Notes: a model not told the origin generated them from the letters alone. A stretch of DNA of 64,000 nucleotides from Puccinia triticina (GCF_026914185.1 NC_070565.1:7006001-7070000); one strand, 5' to 3'; positions 1-11,300 are shown, numbered from the stretch's first letter. Program-made: numbers and translations.

Positions 1-360
1 TTTAGTTTCATGGTACACCTTTGAAATCGGTTCCCAGAAGGTGTTCCCGTCTTGATTTGTTCCAATAGCGGGGTCTTTGGATACCTGAACCCAGGCTCAA
101 CAGAGCTCCAAGTCTTCTGGTTTGGTATAGTTTGGAGCTTTATTTTTTTCCGCTGGCTTCACAACTTCAATTTCGCGAGGGGAGCCAGGTGGAACAATAT
201 CATCTATGAATTTGAAAGAACAAGGAAAAGGTAAGCTGTCAGTGGCATCATTTACAAGAGCTTGAGAGGATGCAAGAAAAAAAATACCAAGGTTGTTGTT
301 TTCATTCTCCTCATCATCATCATCACTTGATGGTTGAGCAGCTTTTTTCTTCCTCGGCAT
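1..360 (-). pseudogene. Myb/SANT-like (trihelix) protein of a Harbinger-type element, N-terminal part
   Basis: The ORF starts with ATG at 358-360 on the minus strand, with a basic MPRKKK start and an acidic Asp/Glu/Asn-rich stretch. It then enters a motif of the NYTKPEDLELC type, is stopped by an in-frame TGA near 97-99, and continues in the same frame as AWVQVSKDPAIGTNQDGNTF to the window edge. The pattern of a Trp, a conserved DP..GT/N.Q.G..FW block and a following basic helix is typical of Myb/SANT-like proteins accompanying PIF/Harbinger transposases, which in known systems help bind transposon ends. The TGA probably replaced an Arg CGA codon, because the preceding base makes TCGA. The family call rests on motif memory only. 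Confidence 0.55.
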
Positions 361-679
361 TTTGTGTAACCTGATTTATTTTTGTCTTTTGGGTGATTGT
401 TTGAGCGGTGGTGTGTTTGAGGCAGTTGATATGAGTTGGCGATATCGGGGGTGGAGGCGGAAAAGTTGGGTGCAGTATCACAGCAAAGTGCTGTGATATG
501 TAAGACAAGAGGAGCTATGTGAGGTGCTATAGTATCCTAAATCTGGTCTCGGTTTAGCTCCCGGGAGAGGTTTCCCTACTTTAGGTTAGCCTTTAGCGCC
601 TCCGGTGGAGGAGATAAATTGGATCTGGGGAGCTAAATTTGGTTTAGTCCCTCGATTTAGCTCCCGCGGTGAGATGCTC
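1..679 (-). mobile_element. PIF/Harbinger-like DNA transposon, 5' portion
   Basis: The element enters from the left edge and ends at 679. Read on the minus strand its terminus begins GAGCATCTCACC, close to the GAGCATCTCC type of end common in PIF/Harbinger elements. It is followed outward by TTA (680-682), a typical 3-bp Harbinger target. Directly beyond the TTA the plus strand continues in frame as the C-terminal tail of a Gypsy integrase, so the transposon interrupted that gene. Inside it is a minus-strand Myb/SANT-like ORF starting at 360. The other end and the transposase lie outside the window, so the TSD cannot be checked on both sides. Confidence 0.6.
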
Positions 680-680
680 T

Positions 681-871
681 TATGTCCTGGAAGAATTGGA
701 TGGGAAAGAACTTCACCAAAACTATGCAGCATCTCATATCAAGCGGTTCTATCCTTGAGGATGACCTCTGGATCAAATCATTGAAGATGAACAGGACCCT
801 GAACTCAACAGTCAAGATGAAGACAGTCATCACTCTTCTGATGAAGAAAACCCTGTTTCTTCTGATTGAGC
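681..871 (+). pseudogene. Gypsy integrase C-terminal tail (fragment)
   Basis: In the frame beginning at 681 the translation runs YVLEELDGKELHQNYAASHI and then KRFYP. This matches the integrase tails of elements A and B (YVLAELDGTELKR..FAADQVK..(F/Y)PRG). Two stop codons then interrupt an acidic Asp/Glu/Ser-rich tail that runs to about 871. Integrase inserts the cDNA into the genome; only its last part is left here. The 5' side was removed by the Harbinger-like insertion at the TTA at 680-682. Confidence 0.7.
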
Positions 872-1490
872 ATTACCTCCTGGGCATGAGACTAAACTGT
901 TCAATCTCAACTGTCAATAATTAAACTGGTTAAATTCTTTATACTTCAAATGTCAAGCACAAACTTTAAAAACACTCAAAAATTAATCCAAAATCAGCAT
1001 TAAAACACTTCAACAACTTCAAATTCCAGCAAATCACTTCAAAAATCAACACATAAATCAAACAGACAAAAAACTCACTGGTTTCAAATTTTTTTAAGTT
1101 GGGGGAGGTGTTCTCACTTCTCTCAAATTCCTCAGATTGGTACTCTGAGCTCAATTTTCTCTCTTATTCTCACCCTCTCTCAAGATTCCCATTCTCACTT
1201 TGGAGGTTGGGGACAACCTATTTAAAGTTGGGGGAGGGGGTTGGGGCTACTTTAACTAATAACTAACAGTAAGATAGACTAAAAGACAAAAAATTTTAAG
1301 TTTTTTTTAACTATAAAGATTTTTTTAGGTTTTATATTATTTGGCAATGTTTTTGGATTTTGGTGGAAATTTTACCCCTGAGAAGTGTTTGTCCATCGGT
1401 ATCAAGGCGTGGAAGGCTAGCAGAATAATGACAGGAAAAAAGTTAGAAGAAGTCACACACATGGAAAACAAATAACGAAAAAGGTACAGA
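872..1490. other. G1 non-coding region with two polypurine-tract-like motifs and a hairpin
   Basis: I see no credible gene. The stretch is AT-rich and holds two copies of AAGTTGGGGGAGG, at 1096-1108 and 1226-1240. The second is preceded at 1205-1218 by the perfect hairpin GGTTGGGGACAACC. The same hairpin-plus-polypurine arrangement recurs at the true 3' polypurine tract (3631-3661) and inside G2 (59700-59733), so these may act as extra plus-strand priming sites. Confidence 0.5.
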
Positions 1491-1958
1491 TCAAACGGTG
1501 TGGCGAGTCATGGTGCAATAACAGCGGGTTATGAAGCGGAAGAGGCTGACTCGGCTAGCGCGTTCTTTGGCATTGGCGGTGGGGAAACGTTGGAAGTGGT
1601 GCACCAAGGCAGACATGATGGATTGGTAAAGATTGTCGATGTACTGAGGAACAAACATGTAGCGGTTGAACAACTCGGGAGCGGATCGAAGGTCTAGAAG
1701 GGAGACAACTTGGTCTTGAGTCAAGTGATGAAAGTCGGCCGGATCATAGAATCCCGGGGGATTCGGGGAAGGGACACAAGTTTGTGGAGTCAGGAAGTCT
1801 TCCGCGGTGGCGACGGAACTCGCAGAGTAGACGGCAGCAGAGCGACTAGGATATAAGGAAGTAACGTTACTCCCACTAGTGGGAGTAGTGGGTGGATTAC
1901 TAGCAAGAGCTGGGGGAAGTTGAGGCATGGCATCGATGATGGCTTGGTTGTTCATCAT
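1491..1958 (-). CDS. Hypothetical antisense ORF inside G1
   Basis: This 155-codon minus-strand frame starts at ATG 1956-1958 and has no domain I recognise. Its first 50 residues are rich in Pro, Ser, Thr and Ala. The rest is more globular, with LTQDQVVSLLDLRSAPELFN followed by Tyr/Phe-rich helices. A strong acceptor-like tract (T-rich, ending ATAG) lies a few bases upstream of the start codon, so it could be a downstream exon of the antisense segment at 1990-2584. Antisense ORFs between pol and the 3' LTR are known in some plant Gypsy elements. G2 shows no counterpart. It may equally be captured host sequence or a chance ORF. Confidence 0.25.
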   Translation of the reverse strand: MMNNQAIIDAMPQLPPALASNPPTTPTSGSNVTSLYPSRSAAVYSASSVATAEDFLTPQTCVPSPNPPGFYDPADFHHLTQDQVVSLLDLRSAPELFNRYMFVPQYIDNLYQSIMSALVHHFQRFPTANAKERASRVSLFRFITRCYCTMTRHTV

Positions 1959-1989
1959 GAACTATAAAAAACAAAAATAAAACCAGACC

Positions 1990-2584
1990 TCAGCTTAAAA
2001 CTAAATAATAACGCACACTATGGAAGAGGAAGAGAAAGTACCGTTTCGGGATAAAGGTCATGTTCTCCCCTGCAAAAGGGTGGGCGGTACCTACGGATGG
2101 CATGACCGCGGCGTAAGCCATTGGCACGACGGCCTGCGCGATTTCCTCCACCAACTTGTTTGCCATAACCAGCAACCCCACGCCTAACGATGGAGGTTGA
2201 AGAAGCTATAGAGATTGGATAGTCTTGGGCGCCGAGAAGAGGGCCAATACGATTGATCAAGTAAGGCGCAGGACAAAAAAAGGGAATGGGAGCTTCATCT
2301 AAACTGCTCATGATAAGGCTACAGATGGAGCGCGATTGGTCGATGGAATCTGGACTAATTTGATACTGGAGAATACTACGAAGTTGGAGACGAGCAGATA
2401 AGGAGAGGAAAGGGGAAATTCCCTGGCCTTTAAGCCCAACAAGTCCACTACCAAAGCGCGGTACCACCACCAAGCAGACGAGGCCGACCGGCGAGAGAAG
2501 CTTTGTCCCCAAGCTTCTCCCGAGGGGAGCCATTTCCGCGAATGGGTCAGGAGGTCGAAGAAGGAGCATCACTGTCTGGATCAC
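1990..2584 (-). other. Possible antisense coding segment inside G1
   Basis: Two overlapping minus-strand frames are open here. One (2584 to 2018) includes a segment rich in Leu, Ile and Ser. The other (2181 to 1990) includes a helical stretch with LVMANKLVEEIAQAV. A GT donor-like sequence after the Ile-Pro-Lys-Arg codons and the acceptor-like tract upstream of 1958 would allow splicing into the next ORF, but the joins I tried did not keep frame cleanly. No domain is recognised, so this is a weak call. Confidence 0.15.
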
Positions 2585-3630
2585 AGACAGAGACGGCAGT
2601 CAGTTACTACAAAAAGGTTGACAAAAGAAAAAGAAGTGGCTTACGAAGTGGGTTGGTTGAGGATCTTGACGGGCGATCCGATTCAAAGACGGAGGAAGAA
2701 GACGTTTTGTTTTTTTTTTGTACGCAGCAAGTCAAGGAATTTGAGTTGGGGGAGGATATGACCTTGTATCCTCCCTGGGCAAGCAATCAAGAGGCTTGTC
2801 AGTCAAAGGCACGTCTACAAGCCTGGTCATATGTGGATATGCACCCTACCGGCAGGGATATCAAAACGGACTCAAAAGGACTTGGCGAGGGCAGATCGGC
2901 GGCAGTTGGAAGACAACGGATGATCGGCGGCATTAGACCGGCGTCTGCGACCGGAGACTCGACAGAAGCCTTGAACCGGGCAAAATAACATACTTGAACC
3001 CGAGCCCCGGGAAACCTATGGGTTACCAGGGCCCTCTAAGACATATGCATACGAATGCGGGCGCCGCAGCTCGCGTAGCCCCCAGTTAAACCCCTGAAGC
3101 GGCTTTGGACTCGAACTTGGAGCCTGAACACTATTCAATCACCAAACGTAGATACAGAACTGGCGCGCGACCTCATGCGCACTGCGCAACGCTCTGGCGC
3201 TACCCCGCCGCAAACCAGGACATCACAAGCACATTTACACAATCCAATCAACAAAAATCAACAATACACTAAATTTCCCTTTCTCTCTTACCATTTTTTT
3301 TGCATATATATATATTAACATCAACTCCCCTTTTTTTTAGAGAAATCCAATTAAATACATACATAAAAACAAGAAACAAACAAATAAAAGACAAAACAAA
3401 TAAGAAAAATAGGAAAATACAATGAAATGATTAAAATAAAAATATATTCACAAGTTAAAAACACATACATATTCAACATATTTCTTCTTTCTTTTTCCTT
3501 TCTTTCTTCTATCAAAACTCAAGGCTAGCATTAACAACTCATACATGGACAACAAACAATATCAAGACAACTTCAAGACATCAAGACACAAATCTACACC
3601 TTGGATAACAACAAAAATTAAAACAGAACT
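2585..3630. other. G1 3' untranslated region
   Basis: I support no gene here. A further polypurine motif, GAGTTGGGGGAGGA, sits at 2744-2757. From about 3210 to 3600 the sequence becomes very A/C-rich with short poly-A and poly-T runs, in contrast to the GC-rich 2990-3200 block, so the region is probably composite. Confidence 0.4.
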
Positions 3631-3661
3631 GTCTGGGGACAGACAATAAGTTGGGGGAGGA
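3631..3661 (+). promoter_or_regulatory. Hairpin and 3' polypurine tract of G1
   Basis: GTCTGGGGACAGAC (3631-3644) can fold with TGTCT/AGACA arms and a GGGGAC loop. It is followed by AATAAGTTGGGGGAGGA, which abuts the TG of the LTR at 3662. Polypurine tracts prime plus-strand DNA synthesis in LTR retroelements. The same unit is found at 62004-62034. Confidence 0.75.
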
Positions 3662-4743
3662 TGTGGTATGCTTTATGGTTACCCATCTAGCCCATTTCAA
3701 AATTTCCTTTTTTCTCATATGTACACTCTCAAATCAACCAATATGGCGGCACCACTGGATTCTACGGCCAAAACTACACAGGACACCATGGACAAAACAC
3801 CTTACACCCCTCTGGATCAGAAGATACAACCCTTTCAAGACACCATCAGTCAGTTTCACGCACACAAACACCATACTCAGGTCATGTAATCTGTTACATG
3901 AACCACACTTACCCAGGACATGTAATCTGTTACATGGACCACCCTGACATGAGCTTGTCTACCCTTTTACATATACTTTACCTCATCAGCTGCACTCACT
4001 TCATTGTGTTATGCACATGTCATGTAGTGTCATGCAGTGTTATGCACACTTGATGCAGGCTCATGCAGTCTTATGCAGGTGCATGCAGACTAGTGTAATA
4101 GGGGCTGCAGTCTGACAGTTGACAGATGACATCATGCAGGTGTCAAGATAGCAAAAACCCCTCATGCAGCTTGCAGATGACATCATATGACAAGCCAGGC
4201 CAGCTAAAATATCTCACCTCCTATTTCTCACTAGCCAAGTTCCCTCATATGACATCATGACCTCATGTGACCTGTCAACCACCAGCCAAAATACCTCATT
4301 GTAGTCTTCAGGGCAGCTAAAACCCCTCATTCTCTTGTTCCCCTGGAGCTAAAAGGTCCCACTCTTTTCTATTTAAGGAGGCTCTCCTCCCCACAGTTGT
4401 AATTTCTCTCAGCAAACTACTTGCACTCAGCTTACCCCATAACAGTACAATACTTGCTCACTCTACAGTATTAGCCCCACTCTATATTGTGGTTTTACAC
4501 CCTTACATACAAATTACAACCTCATTACAACACTTAAACATTAGCTACATCACCATAACCCTTAAGCCACTTGCTCGAAGTAGGCTATCTTTTGATACAC
4601 CTCCACTATCACTACATAAACCTTCCAATCGTAGATTGGGGGGCTTGTTTTAGTGTCTAGTGACCCAGGAAAGGCAGAGGTAACCTCATTCATCCCTTTC
4701 TGCACTCAGCAAAAGGTTCTCAGGAACACTTTTGAGCTTTACA
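3662..4743 (+). repeat. 3' LTR of Gypsy G1 (1082 bp)
   Basis: It begins TGTGGTATG just after the polypurine tract and ends TTTACA at 4743, near a terminal block (CAGCAAAAGG, then ACTTTTGAG) that also closes the G2 LTR. A TATA-like TATTTAA lies near 4370-4376, at the place matching TATAAAAG in the G2 LTR. Upstream are two copies of the perfect palindrome CATGTAATCTGTTACATG (3883-3900 and 3919-3936) and a cluster of ATGCAG-type repeats (about 4015-4160). Confidence 0.8.
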
Positions 4744-5516
4744 ACGTCACTGAGAAAAAAGGGCCCTTTTTGTTCAGTGGATATCGTAACTAAAATTAAG
4801 ATATCCGTAACTACCAGATAATGTAACCTATAAAGGTTACGTTACAGTTACGTTACCAGTTACGGGTAACGTAACTGCCCACCCTTGCTAGCAGGCTTGA
4901 TACAGTTGCAGCCCTTGATGATCCACTGGCCAAAATCCTCTTGAAGATGAATCTTCAAACGGCCCTGCCTTTGGGCCGGTTCATCCATTTTGATCCATGT
5001 TTGCAAATGGGAGGGGGTGGATGCAGGCCTTTCGAATGGTGTAACACGCCGCCAAAAATTCCCTCTGCAAGATAGGGAACTAGCGGAGGCAAATTCCTCC
5101 CACCCAAATTTTGAAACTGCTCACGCCAAAAGTACGGGATAGCCCACAAGCACCTCTTTCAGAGGCTCGCTCCGCGAGAGGCGCCTAGCGGTGTTTCACC
5201 CGCCTCCCTCTGAAACGAGGGGGTTGTGTTAAGCTAGGTAGATGATCTCCCGTGGCAATGGGGGAGGCTACCAGAATCCCAAAGCATAGATTTCCCTGCA
5301 AAATTGACGGGATTTTTTTGTCCAGATGTATGTACAGGCATTGAGAAAAAGGTCCGTTTCATCCAGGCCCGGGAGAGAATTTCTTCTTTGGTCCGGCTGC
5401 AGTTTTTGTAACTTGACTCAGCGTCAGGCTTATTACTGTACTCCAGCTGACCTAACTTGTTTCAAGGGCCGCGGGAACGGCGCGCCAGGGGTGCTTACAG
5501 GCTTGCTTCGCGAGAG
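4744..5516. other. Flank between G1 and the chromovirus, no gene
   Basis: I see no credible coding region. At about 4780-4885 there is a run of GTTACGTTA/TAACGTAAC motifs resembling the ends of the MITE at 52636-53041, probably a decayed relative. At 5161-5255 there is a segment with a CTCGCTCCGCGAG palindrome followed by a block that is repeated, diverged, across the chromovirus insertion point (end of 5516 and start of 20492). Confidence 0.4.
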
Positions 5517-5952
5517 TGTAACGACCCCAATCCTTGATTAATGCATGATTGTTGATTATTATGGGTTAATGGTTAAGATTAATTAGGTTGATTGGCAATC
5601 GGGATTTCCTTGTTTCTGGGTCATGATGATCCACGTGGATTATGATGATGATGTATTTTACATTGTTGTGACGTCATCGGATTTTGCTGAACAAAGTTGT
5701 AGTTATTTTCTTCGCTCCTCAAATCCTTTCTTTCTCTTTCCTCTTCTTTTCCTATTGAGATATTATTTGTCACTATATTTACAAGCTTATTTATCATTTA
5801 TCTATCCGAGCAATCTTGTTCTCGGAAAGCTTATCAATAACAACCTTATAACTCGCACTGAATACTATCTACTACTTAAGCATACGGCAAACTATCCTCT
5901 CGGATAAGTTTCATAGCCAAATAGCAAACTAAGTAGTAGGCTAGCCTTCACA
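5517..5952 (+). repeat. 5' LTR of the chromovirus (436 bp)
   Basis: It starts TGTAACGACC and ends CCTTCACA. Against the split 3' LTR I count 12 substitutions and one indel. Ten of the substitutions are CpG in the 3' copy and TpG or CpA in this one, and eight of those ten lie in TCG on one strand or the other. The copy thus looks selectively deaminated. Confidence 0.9.
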
Positions 5953-6002
5953 TTTATATCTTGATCTTCATACTATGCACTATTATACTATAATTTCTAC
6001 TC

Positions 6003-7505
6003 ATGTCCAATAACTCCAAAATTTCACCAATAACCCCTATTCGAAACTCCCCCAGATTTACTCCATCACCACCAAACTTTCCGATTCCTACACCGCAGTC
6101 ACCATTTTTTGCGGTCAATTCGCCTTCGCCAATCGATCACAATTCCCCCTTGTTCATGGCTTTTTCTCCTCGCCCAATCCCATCAGTTTCACCGCAATTA
6201 AGTCCAAGCCCTCAACCGGCATTTTCTCAAATCCCTGGTCCTAGTCATCAACACGGATCGCCTCAACATCAGCATGAAGCCGATCCTCAAATTCCAATTT
6301 CTTCTTGAGAAGAGGACGACATGGCGGCTTTACTCGCCAACCTTCGAGTGGATAATTCCACACATTCTTCTTTGTTGCAAGCACAATCGGCATTGATTAT
6401 ACTTCTGAAAGCTTAAGCTCGACAAGATAAACGCGCCATCGCTTCGCTCCAGGAGGACACCAAGAACATAAAGGACGTCTTCCATGCGGAGTTAATGAAA
6501 AATCAATCAACTAGTCAAGAATCGATCGCACATTTGCGAGGCTTGCTTGAATGATTGAATAACGCATTGGGTGGAAGATTAGGGCGTTTGGAGGTGGTCA
6601 ATACTCAGTCTATGTCAGAAAGACCAAAAAATTTTATTGAACCCCCCCATCAGGCCCACATTTTCTTTACCGGTGCTCCACGAGAGACTAATATTTTTTG
6701 TTTCACTATGAGAAACACCTTTGAGCGCATGATTGGCGAACAGTTCAATACCGAAAAGCAGAAAATCTTGTGGATCTCCAGTTACTTTTGTTTGGGTCCT
6801 GGTCGATCGGACGGCGAGGTCCCAGCTTAAACTTGGTGGCGCGGTTTGCTCTTGAGAAATGCGGAGGTTTTGCATCTACCGACCCTCAGAGCATCGGCGA
6901 AAATGGATTATGTGATTGCTGAGTTGCAGGATGTTGATTCTTTTATCGGTGCCATTGAGCACACATTTGCTAATCATCATGAGTTGGAAGAAGCTGAAGC
7001 GGCATTTTATGCGGCCCGCCAAGGAAGCAAATTGATTGAAGAGTTTAATATTTTGTTCAATTCTCTTCTCCATCCGTTAAAGCTCAACGACCGTTCACAA
7101 TGCAAGGCATACGACAAGGCAATCAATCCTAATTTAATCAAAATGGCGCTCATTCGAGGTCCGTGGAACGATGTGGTGGATTTGGGGGAGAAGCAAGAGA
7201 TTGCGGTAGCCGTTTCTCGTAATTTGGCGGGGGTTAGCAAGATTCTGGACCCTAAGTTACACCAGCCTCGACCAATAGTCCATCCTCCGCTTTGACAACC
7301 TCCTCCTGTTATCCATCAACCTCAATCCAAACTCCCGGACGGCGATTCCATGGATCTCGATGAGGTGTCATCCGCGATGAAGAATGCGGGATTTTCTTAC
7401 ACTGATTTTTTCCAAGGTTGTGTCAATCGCAATATCTGTATACGTTGCGGAGGTATCTTCAATGATGCGCACTATCAAAAGCGGGGATGCACAATGGGGA
7501 AATAG
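6003..7505 (+). pseudogene. Chromovirus gag region of the gag-pol polyprotein
   Basis: Gag packages the RNA into the virus-like particle. The frame opens at ATG 6003 with a Pro/Ser-rich N-terminus, passes a coiled segment, a capsid-like region (about 6870-7260) and a cysteine-rich motif (CIRCGG...CTM, about 7436-7496). It runs straight into pol without any frameshift. In-frame stops are visible at 6306 (TGA), 6414 (TAA), 6552 (TGA), 6828 (TAA), 7293 (TGA) and 7503 (TAG). All are explicable as single C-to-T changes from CGA, CAA or CAG, and two of the TGA codons sit in a former TCGA context. Confidence 0.75.
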
Positions 7506-10500
7506 ATGAGGATGGACATGACGGACATGTTAGAGTTGTGGAAGGAATGGGGCGGCTCGATCAGGAAAAATAGGTCTGGCGGGAAGCGAAGTGATTCGAA
7601 ATGGGCACCAGAAAACTTGTCCAAGCGGCCCTCTGGTTCAAGACAATCGTTTCCTTTGCGTCACGACGATGATAGCGGTTCTGTTTCGCCCGTGGAACGC
7701 CCTGACAAAGGGAAGAAGCGACAATCTTTGGCGGAAATGGATGGATTGCCATTCAAGAAACAGGCTTCGGAAGCGCCTGGCTTGTCGGCAGATATGATTA
7801 CGGCGGAAAATTTGGACATGTTGGCGGGTGAAGTTTTTTTTAACACTTGCATGGCTGAGAAAATGAATGCTAGTGACTGTAAGCAGAGACATTTTATTTC
7901 TACGTCGACCCGCGCAGATAACAGGCCTTTCTTTACTGGTAAATTGCTAACGCGAGGAGATAGCATTACTGATGCTTATGTATTGGTTGACTCTGGCGCA
8001 TCCGCCTCTTTTATTGACATTGCCTTTGTACAGAAACATAACATCGAGACCTTTCCAATGGCCGTCGCTTTGCATTGCAAGTCGTTTGATGGATCCTCGG
8101 CATCTTCGGGGCAGATAGTTTTGTATGCAAAAGGGGATATTTCTATTCCTACTAGTTGTGGTTCCTTTCTTCGCTCTAGAATGAATTTACATTTAACAAA
8201 ATTAGCGTCTGCGGACATTATTTTAGGCACCTCGTGGTTGAAAGATTCTGGAGCTTTTGTGGGAGGGTCCAATTGCGATGTTGTAATGTATGATTGTATC
8301 CAGGAGATTTGTTCTTCATCTGCAGAGGAATCAAAGTCGCTTACCAATGAGTTTTGTGACGTGTTTGTCACGGAGTCTTTAGCTTGTCTGCCTCCGCATC
8401 AAGGGAAGTTTGATTGCCAGGTTAACCTGAAGCCGGGGGCGAAACCTCCGTTTGGGAAGATGTATAATTTGAGTAAACCAGAGCGCGACAAGTTGAGAAC
8501 TTATGTTGACGACAATCTTGCTAAAGGCTTCATTAGATTGTCATCCTCTTCAGCCGCGGCTCCTATTTTCTACGTGAAAGTAGCTGGTAAGGCGAATCGA
8601 CCATGTGTTGATTACCAAATTTTAAATAATATGACCATTCGAGATTCTTACCCGTTACCGGTAATTGCTCACCTGCTTAATAATTTACAGGGTTGCAAGT
8701 TCCTTTCTAAGATCGATCTGAAGGCTGCTTTTAATCTTCTGCAGGTTGCCAAGGGACATGAATGGAAGACTGCTTTCCGTACCCCTTGGGGTTTGTATGA
8801 ATACCAGGTAATGCCGTTTGGCTTGGCTAATGCGCCCGCCACATTCCAGCGGTTTATTCAACATGTTTTGAGGGAATTTTTGGACGTCTGTTGCTTTGTG
8901 TACATTGACAAAATTTTGATTTTTTCCAAGACGAGGGATCAACATCTGTTGGATTTGACTTTTATTTTACGGAAGCTGCGAGAATATTTGCTTAAGGCTT
9001 CTTTACATAAGTGCCAGTTTTTTTGTTCTAAGGTTACTTTCCTTGGGTTTGACATTACTGACGAGGGCCTTAAAATGAATGATGAGAAGCTAAAGACAAT
9101 CAGTGATTGGCCGTTTCCGGTCACGGTGCAAGGTCTTCGGAAATTTTTGGGATTTACAAATTTTTATAGGCGATTTATTCCGCATTTTTCAGCGGTAGCA
9201 GGGCCTCTTACTACGCAAACTCAGGAGAAGTATAGTGATTCTAGCCTTATAAATTCCGAAGCTGCAAAAGAGGCCTTGGGGTTGTTGAAATCTTTATTTG
9301 TTAACAAACCTTTGCTATTACACTTTGATTTTGATCAGAAGGATAGAATTGTACATGTTGACAGTTCGGGCTATGCAATAGCGGCGGTTTTGAGTCAGCC
9401 AAATGATAAGGGCGATTATCTTCCGGTCAGTTACTTTTCGCGAAACTTGTCGGACCGGGAGCGTTCGTGGAAGATCTTTGACTTGGAATTGTTGGCTATT
9501 GTGGCAGCTTGCGAGGAGTGGAGAGCTTGGTTGATGGGAACGGAAAGGCCAGTAAGAATGTTCTCGGATCATTCCAATCTCCTTTACTTTAAGACAGCTA
9601 AATATCTTTCGCCAAAGCAATCTCGTTGGGCTTTATTTCTGGATAACTTCAATATGTTGATTTACCACATCGTAGGTTCAAATAATCCTGCTGGTGGTCC
9701 TAGTCGCAGGGATGATTACTTTGATGGTAAAAGGCTGAACAGAGATTCCGATCTTATTGCCAAGCGGATGGTGGTTTGTGATACGGACACTTCTCCCTTT
9801 TCTACTCATGATCTATTTTTTCAGAGGCCTACGGCAAGTTTGTTGACGTTCTTTGACTCTCATTACAGTAAGGATGAAAAGTCGGCAAAAGGTGTTTTGT
9901 TATTAGACAATTTTTATTGGCATCAACATAGAGTATTTGTCCCTTCTACTTTGCGGACAAGGCTAATGATATTGTATCATGATTCCCCAGCCGCAGGTCA
10001 CCCGGGTATAGCGCGCACATTGTCCTCTTTGACTTGAAGTTTTTCGTGGCCAGGGGTAAAGGGCGCGGTAATAGATTATGTAAACAGCTGCGACTCATGC
10101 CAACGAGTGAAAGCAAGGCGACGCGCGCCTGATGGGAAGTTGGTCTCAATCGTGGCAGAACCGAAGCCTTGGAGCGTTATAGGAATGGATATGGTAGTCA
10201 AACTCCCGTCCTCGGGAGGTTTTGACTCGATCTTGGTAATAGTAGATTTGTTAAGCAAGCTGACCCACTTTATCCCTTGCAAAGAGTCATCTTCTTCAGC
10301 GATACTGGCTGGTCTGTTTCGCAAACACATTTTCCGACTGCACGGGTTGCCAGACAAGATTGTGTTGGACAGAGGTAGCACCTTTGTAAGTGACTTTTGG
10401 AGGGCACTAATGAAGTCTTTGAGTATAAAGTCGGCGCTTTCGACGGCTTACCATCCGCAGACTGACGGTCAGACGGAGAGGATGAACCAAGTTTTGGAGG

Positions 10501-11300
10501 ACTACCTCCGTCATTTCTGTTCCTATTACCAGGATAACTGGGATAAGTGTCTCGAGATGGCTGAGTTTTCCATTAATAACTCAGATTCATCGAGTTTGAA
10601 AGTTTCTCCGTTTTTCTTTACTTACGGTTTTCACCCGCGGTTCAATATTTTGACAGAGAATGCAGGACGTAAGGGTCTTGATGAATTCCTGATAGATTTG
10701 CAGGTGACACAAGAGACGGCAATGGAGTGTTTGCGGCAAGCGCGCATAAAACAGGCGGCCTATTACAACAAAGGGAAGAGAGATGCCCCTACTTACAACA
10801 AAGGGGATGAAGTACTTTTGTTGCAGAAGTTCATTCAGTCAGAACGTATGAACTCGAAGCTGGATTATAGGTACATAGGGCCCTTTAAGGTTATAAATAT
10901 GGTAGGTACAAATGCCGTGAAATTGGATTTGTCTGCTGATTATCCTAAATTACATCCGGTATTCAATGTTTCTTTGCTAACCCGTTATGTGAGTCCTTCT
11001 AAGTTTGGCGACCATGGGACCAACTTGGGAATAAAAGAAAAGTATTATACAGACAAACAGGTGGTAGACTGGACTGGGATTAGATCAGTTTTGAACGTCA
11101 GGAGTGTAAAAAAGGGGAAGTTGGATTACTTGATCTCTTGGACAAATTCTACTCCTGGTGAAAACACATGGGTTGCAGAGGCTCATATCCCTGTTTCAGC
11201 TAACAAGTACATAGAAGACTTCCGGCGGTTGTCGGAAATACGTGCAAGATTTGCAAAGAGAAAGAGTGGCGTTCTGGCAGCCAACAAGGGTCCGGTGTAG
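7506..11300 (+). pseudogene. Chromovirus pol: protease, RT, RNase H, integrase, chromodomain
   Basis: The frame continues from gag. Protease carries DSGAS near 7989. RT runs from about 8380; its active site reads Tyr-Ile-Asp-Lys (8901-8912) where Tyr-x-Asp-Asp is expected, so a catalytic Asp is lost. RNase H follows (HVDSSGYAIAAVLSQ near 9355). The integrase has a zinc-binding region around 9975-10100, interrupted by TGA at 10035-10037 (probably from CGA in TCGA), then a readable DDE core (GMD near 10186, VLDRGS near 10366, TDGQTER near 10462). A C-terminal chromodomain spans about 11050-11230 (KKGKLDYLISW, ENTW). Chromodomains can direct integration to particular chromatin. RT is inactive by sequence. 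Confidence 0.85.

Larger units (their letters stand above)
680..4743 (+). mobile_element. Ty3/Gypsy element G1, 3' half
   Basis: This is the 3' part of a plus-strand Gypsy element: a short integrase tail (681-871), about 2.8 kb of mostly non-coding sequence with several polypurine motifs, a hairpin plus polypurine tract (3631-3661), and a 3' LTR (3662-4743). Everything upstream is cut off by the Harbinger-like insertion or lies outside the window. The last 3' internal bases are nearly the same as those of G2 (62004-62034) and the LTRs share short blocks, so G1 and G2 belong to related subfamilies. Confidence 0.75.

Noticed and set aside
2990..3200. GC-rich block as a possible tRNA or rRNA remnant
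   Set aside because: I could not find cloverleaf arms or rRNA core motifs. No basis for a call.
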